Positions 55,176 to 63,831 of a stretch of 64,000 nucleotides of DNA are shown here, piece by piece. The stretch is from positions 3,787,910 to 3,851,909 of the forward strand of contig NZ_CP031165.1 of NCBI RefSeq assembly GCF_003344865.1, read 5' to 3'. The stretch's first letter is position 1. Each line of letters starts with the position of its first letter. The position numbers were made by a program, and so were the translations under genes. Below the pieces are notes generated by a model. It had not been told where the DNA came from. It searched no databases and was given only the letters and a program-made list of their open reading frames with translations. The DNA comes from Euzebya pacifica (lineage in GTDB: Bacteria; Actinomycetota; Nitriliruptoria; Euzebyales; Euzebyaceae).

Positions 55176-56048
55176 TCAGCCGGCGTTGTCCAGGCGGTGG
55201 CGGAGCTGGTGCCAGCCGCGGAGGTTGCCGAGCACGGCCTCGCCGTCGACGGCCGGGGTGGCGACGTGCTCCAGGGGGGACCAGTGGGGCGGGTCGGCGG
55301 TGACGAGCCGCTGGTACAGCTCCTCGTCGGCCGAGAGGTCGCGACGGCCGTCGTGGGTCAGGTAGCTGACGCGGGCGCAACGGGCGGCGGAGATGCGTCG
55401 CTTGGTCCGGTCGTCGAGGTCCAGCTCGTCGTCGCGGACGTAGGGCGTGTGCCACTCCCCTGCGGCCATGGCCCGTGGCGTGGACGCGTCGAACGCCTCG
55501 CGCATCGCCTCGGCGGCGACACGGATCTCGGGCTGGGCGAGCGGGCTGCAGCGCTGGTGCCAGAACCCGTCCCAGTCCGTGGCCGTCACGATGACGGTGT
55601 GCCACATGAACGGCTCGAGGATGCGGTTGGCGACCTGCTTGTGCACGCCGAGGTCGTCGAGGACACGAACCGCGTCGACGGCGGCGTCACGGGCCCGCAG
55701 CCACGCATCGATGGCCGCCTTCTCCTCCTCCCCCTCCAGGGGTGCGCCGGCCTGCATGCCCCGCTGGTTGGCGCCGAACTCCACCGGCATGGCCGGGTCG
55801 GTCTCGACCCGGGCGATCTGCTTGCCGATCGGGATGGCCCGTGAGGACGCGGAGTTGCGGGAGAACACGCGGTGGGTGTTGAGCTCGGCCAGGACGAACC
55901 GGTGCAGCGTCACCTCGATGGTGGTCACGCGGACGCCCTCCGGCGACACGCTGTCGGCCACGACGGTCGCCGACGGCACGGTCGGGGCCCCCTCGGCGGG
56001 CTCTGCTCCGGTCTGGGGCTGCTGCAGGTCGGTCACGGCGCCGGTCAC
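55176..56048 (-). CDS. thyX: FAD-dependent thymidylate synthase (ThyX), divergent branch
   Basis: Makes dTMP from dUMP using FAD and methylenetetrahydrofolate. 290 residues from GTG 56048. The signature region reads THRVFSRNSASSR (58-70), not the common RHRTASVNE-type motif; by eye this resembles the branch seen in some phages and actinobacteria. WEQRCS-like WHQRCSPLAQPEIR and LRGWHQLRHR support the fold. A PafBC-like promoter motif ends 43 bp before the start, suggesting induction by DNA damage. Convergent with cydB. Confidence 0.85.
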   Translation of the reverse strand: MTGAVTDLQQPQTGAEPAEGAPTVPSATVVADSVSPEGVRVTTIEVTLHRFVLAELNTHRVFSRNSASSRAIPIGKQIARVETDPAMPVEFGANQRGMQAGAPLEGEEEKAAIDAWLRARDAAVDAVRVLDDLGVHKQVANRILEPFMWHTVIVTATDWDGFWHQRCSPLAQPEIRVAAEAMREAFDASTPRAMAAGEWHTPYVRDDELDLDDRTKRRISAARCARVSYLTHDGRRDLSADEELYQRLVTADPPHWSPLEHVATPAVDGEAVLGNLRGWHQLRHRLDNAG

Positions 56049-56090
56049 CTCGGGTCTGGTCGGTCTGATCGCTCAGGCGGATGGACGTTC

Positions 56091-56113
56091 ACCGTACCCC
56101 TCGGATGTGACAT
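56091..56113 (-). promoter_or_regulatory. PafBC/RecA-ND-like damage promoter motif, site D (thyX)
   Basis: Minus strand: ATGTCACAT, 8 nt, TACGGT. It points at thyX with a predicted leader of about 36 nt. The best-placed of the four copies for a single downstream gene. Confidence 0.65.
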
Positions 56114-56170
56114 CGCCCGTGCCCCCGGGTAGGGGTCGGACCGACGCCCCCGACCCCACGAGAGGCCCAG

Positions 56171-57295
56171 ATGTCCGATCCCCTGCACCATGCCGTCGAC
56201 CTCGACCTCGAACCACAGGAGGCCAGCGGCCTCGTGGCCAGCGGCTCCGCCGAGCTGAAGGACCGGTTGGGCATGGACCCGCTGTACTGGACGGTCCTCG
56301 ACGACGGGCCGGTCGAACGCTGCGTGGCCCTCATCGGCCAGGCCGCCGGGACCGAGGAACCCACCGCCCGCTGGGGGAGCACCCACTTGGTGGCCACGAT
56401 CACCACCCCGACCGGCCCGACCGACGACGGCGAGGCGATCGCCCTCCACGACGGGTGGGTGTACGTCCTGGGGTCGGCCTACGGATCCAAGGAGGGCCCG
56501 CTCGAGGCGGCCCGCAACTTCGTGGCCAGGTTCCACGAGTCCGACGTGACCGTCGACGAGGAGGGTCGGCCCACCGCCGACCTGCACGTCAGCGCCGACC
56601 CCTTCGTCCTGCACCGGGTGGTCAACGACGCCCTCCACGCCGCCGGGGTGGACCTGATGGCCTGGTCACCCAAGTTCCTGCGCAAGACGTTGGGGAAGGC
56701 GCGCAAGCAGGCCATCGGTGACGAGCAACCGTGGTCGTGGCGCCTGGCCCACGACGACTCCCCGGTCAACATCGAGGGAGCGGCGTTCACCGAGGACGGC
56801 TCCCTGCTGCTCGGCCTGCGGGTACCGGTCACGCGGATGGGGCAGGCGATGGTGGTCGAGGTCCACCACCCCGAGCGGCTGTTCGACCCCGCGACGGAGG
56901 ACCCCGAACCGGGGCGGGTGGTCGTGCTCGACGGCGTCGGGTCGAGGGCCGCACCGGTCGGCGTGCGGGACCTGCACCTGGCCGGCGGGCGGTTGCACGC
57001 CCTGCTGGGCAACCTCGACTCCGATCCCGACGACTCGATCCTGCTCGACCAGCACCCGGAGGGAGGCGTGGCCGAGTCGGTGCACGTGGTCGGCGACCTG
57101 CCGGGCCGGCTGGAGGCCCGCGCGGTGGTGCAGGCGATGGACATCGAGGTCGTGCACCGGTTCGACGGCCTGTTCCGTGTGGAGGGACTGGCCGCGGACG
57201 CCAAGGGGCGCTTCCTCTACGTCAGCGACGAGGACAACACCGTCAGGACGCGTTTCTTCACCTCGGGGTCGACGTCGGTGGTCGCCGACGGCTGA
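56171..57295 (+). CDS. Hypothetical protein, possibly DUF3616-like beta-rich fold
   Basis: 374 residues, no signal peptide or membrane segment. Repeated stretches such as NIEGAAFTEDGSLLLGLRVP, VRDLHLAGGRLHALLGN and FRVEGLAADAKGRFLYVSDED look like beta-propeller blades, as in DUF3616 proteins; I cannot confirm the family. The first half also holds VATITTPTGPTDDGEAIAL and WVYVLGSAYGSKEGPLEA. ATG at 56171 with GAGAGG 5 nt upstream. Divergent from thyX and convergent with the subtilase gene. Confidence 0.75.
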   Translation: MSDPLHHAVDLDLEPQEASGLVASGSAELKDRLGMDPLYWTVLDDGPVERCVALIGQAAGTEEPTARWGSTHLVATITTPTGPTDDGEAIALHDGWVYVLGSAYGSKEGPLEAARNFVARFHESDVTVDEEGRPTADLHVSADPFVLHRVVNDALHAAGVDLMAWSPKFLRKTLGKARKQAIGDEQPWSWRLAHDDSPVNIEGAAFTEDGSLLLGLRVPVTRMGQAMVVEVHHPERLFDPATEDPEPGRVVVLDGVGSRAAPVGVRDLHLAGGRLHALLGNLDSDPDDSILLDQHPEGGVAESVHVVGDLPGRLEARAVVQAMDIEVVHRFDGLFRVEGLAADAKGRFLYVSDEDNTVRTRFFTSGSTSVVADG

Positions 57296-57304
57296 CGGTC
57301 GCCG

Positions 57305-58228
57305 TCACCGACCCCGGGCCTCCGCCGCGCGCATCTGCGCGAGGTCGAACACCCCCGACGCCCGTGCCGACAGGCCCGGGCGGGGCCGCAGGGACCCCGG
57401 CCGGCTGGGCGCCTCCTGCACGTTGGCTGCGGTGGCCCACAGGATCGTCTTGACCTGGAACGGCCGCAGCCCGGGGTGCTTGGAGAGGATGCGGGCCGCC
57501 ATGCCGGCGATGTGCGGGGCGGCGTAGGAGTTGCCGGTCCCCGTGATCCGCTGACCGCCCCTCCACGCAACGTCGACATCGACGCCGCGAGCCAGGAACT
57601 CCGTCGGCGGGTCGGGGTTGAAGTGGAAGCGTTCGGGATCCTCGGTGGTGTTGCACGCCACGCTGACCACGCTGGACAACAACGACGGCCAGGACGGGCG
57701 CTGCACGTTGTTGGCCGCCGTGACCACCAGGGAGCCGGCGAAGTAGGCCCGGTCGCAGACCTCGTGGAACGGCAGGGCCCAGTCCTCCCGGGTGGTCCCG
57801 AGCGACAGGTTGATGACGTCGAATCCCTGCTCGACGCACCAGGCCAGGCCGCGGAGGAACACCGCGGCTTTGCCCGCAAGCCCCTCGCCGAGCACCTTCA
57901 CGCTGGTGACCCGGGCCCCCGGTGCCAGGTCGTGCACGATGCCGGCGCAGGCCGTGCCGTGGCCGAAGGCGTCGCGATGCGCGCCCCTGACCTCCTCGAT
58001 CTCGCCGTCGGGGCCGAGCCGCAGGGCCACCCCCTCCTCGACGTCCACACACCCCTCCAGCGCCGGGTGGTCGGCGTCGACACCGCTGTCCACGATCGCC
58101 ACCCGCACGCCGCTGCCGTCGGCCCCTCCCCAGGCCCACTCCGGCGTGATCCCGCCGAGCCTGATGGCGTCGGGCAACCGCATCACCGAGGAGTCCTTGG
58201 CCCAGGCCGGGATGTCGGAGCGGGACAT
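57305..58228 (-). CDS. Subtilisin-like serine protease without a signal peptide
   Basis: S8 protease of 307 residues. Catalytic triad D47 (AIVDSGVDADH), H90 (AFGHGTACAG) and S234 (GTGNSYAAPH), with the oxyanion asparagine near 173. No export signal is visible and the N-terminus (MSRSDIPAWAKDSSV) is short, so it is probably cytosolic or exported by an unusual route. Its ATG shares one base with the stop of the GAF gene upstream, so the two are produced together. Confidence 0.9.
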   Translation of the reverse strand: MSRSDIPAWAKDSSVMRLPDAIRLGGITPEWAWGGADGSGVRVAIVDSGVDADHPALEGCVDVEEGVALRLGPDGEIEEVRGAHRDAFGHGTACAGIVHDLAPGARVTSVKVLGEGLAGKAAVFLRGLAWCVEQGFDVINLSLGTTREDWALPFHEVCDRAYFAGSLVVTAANNVQRPSWPSLLSSVVSVACNTTEDPERFHFNPDPPTEFLARGVDVDVAWRGGQRITGTGNSYAAPHIAGMAARILSKHPGLRPFQVKTILWATAANVQEAPSRPGSLRPRPGLSARASGVFDLAQMRAAEARGR

Positions 58229-58785
58229 CAGCGGACCAGCGCCTCGATGATCGTGGCGACGGTGGCGTAGCGGCTGGGGTCGACCTCGGCCAGCCGTCGG
58301 AGCTCGGCAGCGATCTCCGCGGGTTCGGGCACGTCGGCCAGTGCCCCGAGGCGGGCGTCGGTCAGCGCGGCCGAGGCGACGGTCGCGTGCAGCATCGCCT
58401 GCTCGGTGTCGGCGACGTCGAACAGGCCGTCGTGGGGGTCGATCAGCTCGAGCACACCAACGATGCGGCTGCCCCCGTCGACGGGCACGGCAAGGACGGC
58501 GGAGGGGTTGTGACCCAGCAGGCTGGCGGTCCCCTCCCCCAGCCTCGGGTCGGCGGAGTCCGCGGACAGCGCGAGCGGTTGCCCCGATGCCGCGACGTAG
58601 CCGGCCACGCCCTCCCCTGCGGAGATGGGTTCGCCCACGACGTCCCAGCCGAGCGCGCCGGCGCTGGCCGCGACGCGCATGACCCGTCCCTCGATGGCGA
58701 GCAGCAGGCCGTGGGAGGCGCCGGTGCCCCGGGTCGCGGCCTCCACGATCGCGGTCAGGACGGGATCGACCCTGGTGCGTGCCAT
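58228..58785 (-). CDS. GAF-domain protein coupled to a subtilase gene
   Basis: 185 residues. A GAF domain fills about 5-140 (ASHGLLLAIEGRVMRVAASAG; GEGVAGYVAASGQPL; AVLAVPVDGGSRIVGVLELID). The last 40 residues are helical. Such domains bind small molecules or act as signal inputs; no output domain is attached. Start ATG 58785. It may regulate the protease encoded immediately downstream, an inference from one-base overlap only. Confidence 0.8.
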   Translation of the reverse strand: MARTRVDPVLTAIVEAATRGTGASHGLLLAIEGRVMRVAASAGALGWDVVGEPISAGEGVAGYVAASGQPLALSADSADPRLGEGTASLLGHNPSAVLAVPVDGGSRIVGVLELIDPHDGLFDVADTEQAMLHATVASAALTDARLGALADVPEPAEIAAELRRLAEVDPSRYATVATIIEALVR

Positions 58786-58795
58786 GGCGGTGAGC

Positions 58796-59362
58796 CTACG
58801 TCGGCCGGTCGTCGACGTCGTGGATGGGCCCACTCGCACGCGCTCGGTGGGCGCGCACCTTCGCGCGGTTGCCGCAGCGCGACATGCTGCACCATCGACG
58901 GCGGCCGGGACGCGAGGTGTCGAGGAAGACCAGGTCGCAGTCCTCGGCGGCACAGCGGCGAACCCGATCGTGGTCGGCATCGGTGACCAGCAGCACGGCG
59001 TCGCGCGCCACCGTGGCCAGGACCTGGCCGTGGCTGACCTCGATCGGCCAGCCCCGGGCCCCACCGGCGCCGACCTGCGGCGCGAGGTCGGGCTGGTCGG
59101 CGAGCCGGTTCAGCCGGGCGATGTCACCGATGGACGGTGCACCGCCGACGACCAGCATGGCGGCGATGCGGCTGACGGCGTCGTGCAGGGTCTGGGCGTC
59201 GCGGCGTTCGTCGTCGACCAACGGAAGGAGGTCGCGGACCTGCAGGTGCGTCCGAGCCCAGCCCGACAGGTCCTCGGGGTCCTCGGGGGCGTCGAGGTAC
59301 TGCAGGCAGAGGGTTCCCGCGTCGAAGTCGCGCGGGACGTCGCTGCTGCCGACGGGGGCCAC
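58796..59362 (-). CDS. CGNR zinc-finger transcriptional regulator-like protein
   Basis: 188 residues. The N-terminal ABATE-like helical region is followed by a CGNR zinc finger, RRCAAEDCDLVFLDTSRPGRRRWCSMSRCGNR, with four cysteines. Usually a DNA-binding regulator of nearby genes. GTG at 59362. It ends 10 bp before the GAF gene, so it may head a three-gene operon with GAF and protease genes. Confidence 0.88.
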   Translation of the reverse strand: MAPVGSSDVPRDFDAGTLCLQYLDAPEDPEDLSGWARTHLQVRDLLPLVDDERRDAQTLHDAVSRIAAMLVVGGAPSIGDIARLNRLADQPDLAPQVGAGGARGWPIEVSHGQVLATVARDAVLLVTDADHDRVRRCAAEDCDLVFLDTSRPGRRRWCSMSRCGNRAKVRAHRARASGPIHDVDDRPT

Positions 59363-59414
59363 GTAACCAGACTAAGCGGTGTCGCCCTCGGGCCCACGTA
59401 TGTGGGACGTGGGC

Positions 59415-60149
59415 TCAGCTGTCGAACAGCAGGTGCTCCAGGCCCACCGTCAGGCCCGGGCGACGCGGAACCTCCTTGACGGCCAGCAGGACGCCGGGCA
59501 TGAAGGACGTGCGGTCGATGGAGTCGTGGCGGATGGTCAGCGTCTGCCCCAGCCCGCCGAACACGACCTCCTGGTGTGCCACGAGTCCCGGCAGCCGGAC
59601 GGAGTGCACGGGGATGTCCTCGGTGACCTGTCCCCTCGCCGGGTGCCCGTCTGGGCCCGGCACGTCGATGGCCTGCTGTCGGCCCTCGGCGATCAGCTTG
59701 GCGGTGCGCAGGGCCGTCCCGCTGGGGGCGTCGACCTTGCGGTCGTGGTGGGACTCGATGATCTCCACGTGCGGCATGTGGGCGGCCACCTGGCGGGACA
59801 GCTCCATCATCAGCACCGCACCGATGGCGAAGTTGGGGGCGACGACGGCGTTCGCGGGCCCGGTGAGCGCGCGGAGCTGGTCGAGGTCGTCGTCGGTCAG
59901 GCCAGTCGTGCCCACGACGGCGTGCACGCCGGCCTTGAGCAGCCACGCGGTGTTGGTCCGCACCGAGTCGGGGTGGGTGAAGTCCACACAGACGTCGGCG
60001 CCGGCGTCGATGATGGCCTCGCGGCTGTCGTCGGCGTCGAGCGCGGCGACGAGCTCGACCTCGGGGTCCTCCCGCACCGCATCGCACACCGTGGCCCCCA
60101 TCCGACCGAGGGCTCCGAGGACCGCTACGCGCAACATGTGGTCAACCAT
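59415..60149 (-). CDS. dapB: 4-hydroxy-tetrahydrodipicolinate reductase
   Basis: Second step of lysine/DAP synthesis. 244 residues. NAD(P)-binding start LRVAVLGALGRMGATV; catalytic region ESHHDRKVDAPSGTAL. ATG 60149 has GAGG 8 nt upstream; ATG 60137 (MLRVAVLG) is the shorter choice. Follows cysS by 10 bp. dapA, its partner, is at 50194. Confidence 0.95.
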   Translation of the reverse strand: MVDHMLRVAVLGALGRMGATVCDAVREDPEVELVAALDADDSREAIIDAGADVCVDFTHPDSVRTNTAWLLKAGVHAVVGTTGLTDDDLDQLRALTGPANAVVAPNFAIGAVLMMELSRQVAAHMPHVEIIESHHDRKVDAPSGTALRTAKLIAEGRQQAIDVPGPDGHPARGQVTEDIPVHSVRLPGLVAHQEVVFGGLGQTLTIRHDSIDRTSFMPGVLLAVKEVPRRPGLTVGLEHLLFDS

Positions 60150-60159
60150 AGATGCCGCC

Positions 60160-61620
60160 TCACTGGCGCCGGCGCCACGTCGACCCGTCGGCGCCGTCGA
60201 GCAGCTCCACACCGAGCTCGGCGAGCTGGTCGCGGATCTCGTCGGCCCGTCCCCAGTCCTTGTCGGCGCGGGCCCGGTCCCGGTCGGCCACCAGCGCGTC
60301 GATGGCGTCGGTGTCGAGGTCGTCGTCGGCGTCGCCGGCGGGTCGCTGGACCTCATCGGTGGTGAGGGACGTCAGGCCAAGGCCAAGGAGGCTCTCGACG
60401 GCCTGCAGGAGGACCCGACGGTCCGCGTCGTCCAGGTCGTCGTCGCGGACGACCGCGTGCAGCTCGGCCAGGACCTTGGGGGTGTTGAGGTCGTTGGAGA
60501 TGGCGTCGTGCATGCGCGCGAGGTAGCCCCTCCCCTCCTCGGTGGCAATCGCCTCGGCCGCCTGCTCGTGGGTGATCAGGTCGGTGGAGATGCCCTCGGG
60601 GATGCGGCCGAGCAGCCGCAGGAGCGCGGTGCGTGCGGCGTCCATCGCCTCGTCACCGAAGCCCAGCTGCTGGCGGTAGGTCGAGCCGAGCAGGAGGTAG
60701 CGGTAGACCCGCGGGTGGTAGCCCTGCTGGATCAGGTCCTCCACCAGCAGGGTGCGCCCGGCGGACTTCGACATCTTCTCGTCGCCGAAGAGCACGAACT
60801 CGTTGTGCATCCAGGTGGGCACCCAGTCGCTGGCGTCCTCGGTACCGAGGAACGCCTTGCTCTGGGCGATCTCGTTGGTGTGGTGCACGGGGATGTGGTC
60901 GACGCCGCCGGTGTGGATGTCGAACTGGTTGCCCAGGTACTCCATGCTCATCACCGAGCACTCGAGGTGCCAGCCGGGTGCGCCGACGCCCCACGGCGAG
61001 TCCCACTCCATCTGCCGCTTGACGTCGTCGGGGCTGGACCGCCACACGGCGAAGTCGGTCGGGTTCCGCTTGCCCTCGACCGCCTCGACCCGGGCGCCCT
61101 CGCGAAGGCCCTCGATGTCCAGGCCGGCCAGCTCGCCGTAGCCGGTGACGGTCGTGGAGTCGAAGTACAGGCCGCTCGGGGCGGGGTAGGTGTGCCCGTC
61201 GGCCTGGAGCTTCTCGCCGAACGCGATCATCTGGTCGATGTGGTCGGTCGCCCGCGGCGCCTCGCTCGGCGGGAGGATCCCCAGCCGGTCGATGTCGGTG
61301 AAGAAGGCGTCGGTGTAGTGGGCGGCGATCTCCCAGATCGACCGTTCCTCACGGGCCGCGGCGACCTCGAGCTTGTCCTCGCCCTCGTCGGCGTCGGAGA
61401 CCAGGTGGCCGACGTCGGTGATGTTGACGACCTGGGTGACGTCGTAGCCGTGCCACAGCAGCGCCCGACGCAGCGTGTCGGAGAACACGTAGGCACGCAT
61501 GTTGCCGATGTGGGCGTAGGCGTAGACCGTCGGCCCGCAGGTGTACATGCCGACCGTGCCGGGCTGGAGCGGCGTGAACGCCTCCAGCGTGCGGGTCAAC
61601 GTGTTGAAGAGCTTGAGCAT
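60160..61620 (-). CDS. cysS: Cysteinyl-tRNA synthetase
   Basis: 486 residues. Class I motifs HIGN (37-40, HIGH type) and KMSKS (282-286). Zinc ligands C28, C221, H246 and E250 are in place (MYTCGPTVY; PGWHLECSVM; VDHIPVHHTNE). ATG at 61620 begins MLKLFNTLTR, the usual start. An MshC paralogue is less likely because the length and C-terminal region (DNLNTPKVLAELH-like) fit CysS. Confidence 0.95.
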   Translation of the reverse strand: MLKLFNTLTRTLEAFTPLQPGTVGMYTCGPTVYAYAHIGNMRAYVFSDTLRRALLWHGYDVTQVVNITDVGHLVSDADEGEDKLEVAAAREERSIWEIAAHYTDAFFTDIDRLGILPPSEAPRATDHIDQMIAFGEKLQADGHTYPAPSGLYFDSTTVTGYGELAGLDIEGLREGARVEAVEGKRNPTDFAVWRSSPDDVKRQMEWDSPWGVGAPGWHLECSVMSMEYLGNQFDIHTGGVDHIPVHHTNEIAQSKAFLGTEDASDWVPTWMHNEFVLFGDEKMSKSAGRTLLVEDLIQQGYHPRVYRYLLLGSTYRQQLGFGDEAMDAARTALLRLLGRIPEGISTDLITHEQAAEAIATEEGRGYLARMHDAISNDLNTPKVLAELHAVVRDDDLDDADRRVLLQAVESLLGLGLTSLTTDEVQRPAGDADDDLDTDAIDALVADRDRARADKDWGRADEIRDQLAELGVELLDGADGSTWRRRQ

Positions 61621-61754
61621 CGGGTCTGGCCCCGTGGGTGGTCGCGGTCGTCGAACTGGCCGGGCAATGGTACGGGCCGTCGCGCGCCAGCTCCCACCGC
61701 CGGGTGCGTTGCACGTCCCGAGCGGAGGACCGACGCGCACACCCTCCACGCTCG

Positions 61755-61844
61755 TGTGCGATCCACGGCCTCAGGGGCTGGGCAACGCACACCTCGGCCG
61801 ACCCTGTGCGACTCCAACGCCCTCAGGGGGTGGGCAACGCACAC
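61755..61844. repeat. Two tandem hairpin-forming repeats of about 50 bp
   Basis: Each unit starts TGTGCG (61755 and 61805), contains CCTCAGGGG and ends GGGCAACGCACAC (61780-61792 and 61832-61844). GTGTGCG and CGCACAC at the ends can pair, giving a stem-loop per unit. Related pieces occur in the spacer at 28318-28746, so this may be a dispersed REP-like element. It lies between cysS and the LysE gene. Confidence 0.65.
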
Positions 61845-61852
61845 GCCGGTGG

Positions 61853-62488
61853 TCAGTCGGTCGTCGTGCCGGTGGCCACGGTGCCGAACCCGAGGGCGAT
61901 GTAGGTGCCGCCGGTGACCCACTTGCTGGCCCGGGCCGCTCGCCTGAAGCGACCGAGCGCGCGGCCGACGCCGCCCGAGGCCAGGGCGTACACGCCGTCG
62001 GTCACCATGCCGAGCAGCAGGAACATCAGCCCCAGCAGGACCAGCTGCGGGGCCAGCGCACCACGATCGGGGTCGGCGAACTGGGGGAGGAAGGCCAGGA
62101 AGAACACCGCGGTCTTGGGGTTGAGGACGTTGACGACGGCCCCCTGCCAGAACACCCGCCGCAGGGAGGTGACGCGTGCCGCATCGACGTGGACCGCGTC
62201 GTCGTCGGCCCGGAGCCGGCGGATTCCGAGCCACACCAGGTACAGCGCCCCGGCCCACTTGACCGTGGTGAACGCCGTCGCCGAGGCCGCAAGGATCGCC
62301 GACAGGCCGACCGCCGCGGCCACGACGTGACCGACGGTGCCCAGGTGGATGCCGGCCACGCTGACCAGCGCCGCCACCCTCCCCTGGTCGATGCCTCGAG
62401 CGACGATGTACAGCACGGACGGACCGGGGATCACCAGCAGCGCCAGCGACGCGGCGAGGAACAGTCCGATGCGATCAGGATCGATCAT
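61853..62488 (-). CDS. LysE/RhtB-family amino-acid exporter
   Basis: 211 residues, about six membrane helices. The family pattern PGPSVLYIVARGIDQGRVAALVSVAGIHLG and the later NPKTAVFFLAFLPQF are present. Exports amino acids or related metabolites; substrate not predictable. ATG at 62488. Confidence 0.88.
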   Translation of the reverse strand: MIDPDRIGLFLAASLALLVIPGPSVLYIVARGIDQGRVAALVSVAGIHLGTVGHVVAAAVGLSAILAASATAFTTVKWAGALYLVWLGIRRLRADDDAVHVDAARVTSLRRVFWQGAVVNVLNPKTAVFFLAFLPQFADPDRGALAPQLVLLGLMFLLLGMVTDGVYALASGGVGRALGRFRRAARASKWVTGGTYIALGFGTVATGTTTD

Positions 62489-62530
62489 CCCGACAGTCTA
62501 GGCGCGTTCCCGGACTCCCGGTCACCTTGG

Positions 62531-63811
62531 TCAGGCGACGGCGGCCAGGTCGTCGGCGTCGAGGGGACCGACGGCGGCGATCGTCTGGGGGCCACCGAGC
62601 AGGACCTCGGCGACCTCGGCCACCTCGTCAGCCGTGACGGCCTCGATGGCGGCCATGATCTCGTCCAGGCCCAGCAGGGGTGTGCCCGTCGTCATGGCGC
62701 GACCCATCCGGGTCATCCGGCTGGAGGTGTCCTCCAGCGCGAGGATGGTCGAGCCGGTCAGGTACCCCTTGGCCTGCAGGAGCTCCTCGGCAGTCATGCC
62801 GCCGGTCCGCATCTTCTCCAGCTCGGCCCGGACGACCTCGACGGTCTCCACGGCCTTGCCGGGGGCAGTCCCGACGTACACGGCGTAGGTGCCGCTGTCG
62901 GCGTACATGGCGGGGTAGCTGTAGACGCTGTAGGCCAGGCCGCGCCGTTCGCGGACCTCCTGGAACAGCCGGCTGGCCATCCCTCCCCCGAGCGCCTGGT
63001 TGAGCACGCTCATGGCCCAACGACGGTCGTCGCCGCGCTGCAGCCCCGATCCGCCGAGAACCAGGTGGGCCTGCTCGGTCGGTCGACGGTGGACCCGCAG
63101 CGGCTCGATCGGCGCAGCGGTCGGCTGCACCGTCTCGACCTCGCTCTGGAAGCCGGGTTCGTAACCACCGAGGGCCTCGTCGACCAGCTTGACCAGGTCG
63201 TCGTGCACGACGTTGCCGGCCACGGCCACGGTGATGACGTCGGTGGTGTACCGCGCCTTCCACCAGCCAGCGACCTCGTCACGGGACATCGCGGTCATGG
63301 AGGCCTCGGACCCGAGGATCTCCTTGCCCAGCGGATGGTCGCCGTAGAACGCCTGGGCGAACTCCGAGTGCACCAGGTCGTCGGGCGCGTCGAGGTGCAT
63401 GCGGATCTCCTCCAGCACCACGTCGCGTTCGTTCTCCACCTCGTGCGGTTCGACGACCGAGGCGGTCAGCATGTCGCCGAGCACGTCCACCGCCCGGACC
63501 AGGTCGCGGTCCAGGCAGCGGGCGTAGTAGGCGGTGTATTCCTTCGTGGTGAAGGCGTTCATGTCGCCCCCGACCGCGTCGAGGACCTGCGCGATCTCCA
63601 GCGCCGAACGCCGCCCCGTCCCCTTGAACAACAGGTGTTCGAGGAAATGGGTGGCGCCTTCCAGGGGGGGCTGCTCGTGTCGCGAGCCGACCCCCACCCA
63701 GAAACCGACGCTGATGCTGCGCACCCCCGGCATGTGCTCGCTGACCACCCTGATCCCGTTGGGGAGGGTGGTCAGGCGAACACCGTCGGGGATCCTGACG
63801 CCTTCAACCAC
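62531..63811 (-). CDS. M16-family zinc peptidase (processing-protease-like)
   Basis: 426 residues. Inverted zinc motif H55-FLE-H59 in ATHFLEHLLFKGT, with the distal glutamate in ENERDVVLEEI. C-terminal half has GGGMASRLFQEVRERRGLAYSVYSY, the standard second domain. Located right after pnp as in most actinobacteria; substrate unknown. GTG at 63811, 20 bp from the pnp stop. Confidence 0.93.
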   Translation of the reverse strand: MVEGVRIPDGVRLTTLPNGIRVVSEHMPGVRSISVGFWVGVGSRHEQPPLEGATHFLEHLLFKGTGRRSALEIAQVLDAVGGDMNAFTTKEYTAYYARCLDRDLVRAVDVLGDMLTASVVEPHEVENERDVVLEEIRMHLDAPDDLVHSEFAQAFYGDHPLGKEILGSEASMTAMSRDEVAGWWKARYTTDVITVAVAGNVVHDDLVKLVDEALGGYEPGFQSEVETVQPTAAPIEPLRVHRRPTEQAHLVLGGSGLQRGDDRRWAMSVLNQALGGGMASRLFQEVRERRGLAYSVYSYPAMYADSGTYAVYVGTAPGKAVETVEVVRAELEKMRTGGMTAEELLQAKGYLTGSTILALEDTSSRMTRMGRAMTTGTPLLGLDEIMAAIEAVTADEVAEVAEVLLGGPQTIAAVGPLDADDLAAVA

Positions 63812-63831
63812 GGTGTCGGATCCCTGCCGTA

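Noticed and set aside
61755-61844. CRISPR-like repeat-spacer pattern
   Set aside because: Only two units, differing in sequence, no uniform spacers and no cas genes.
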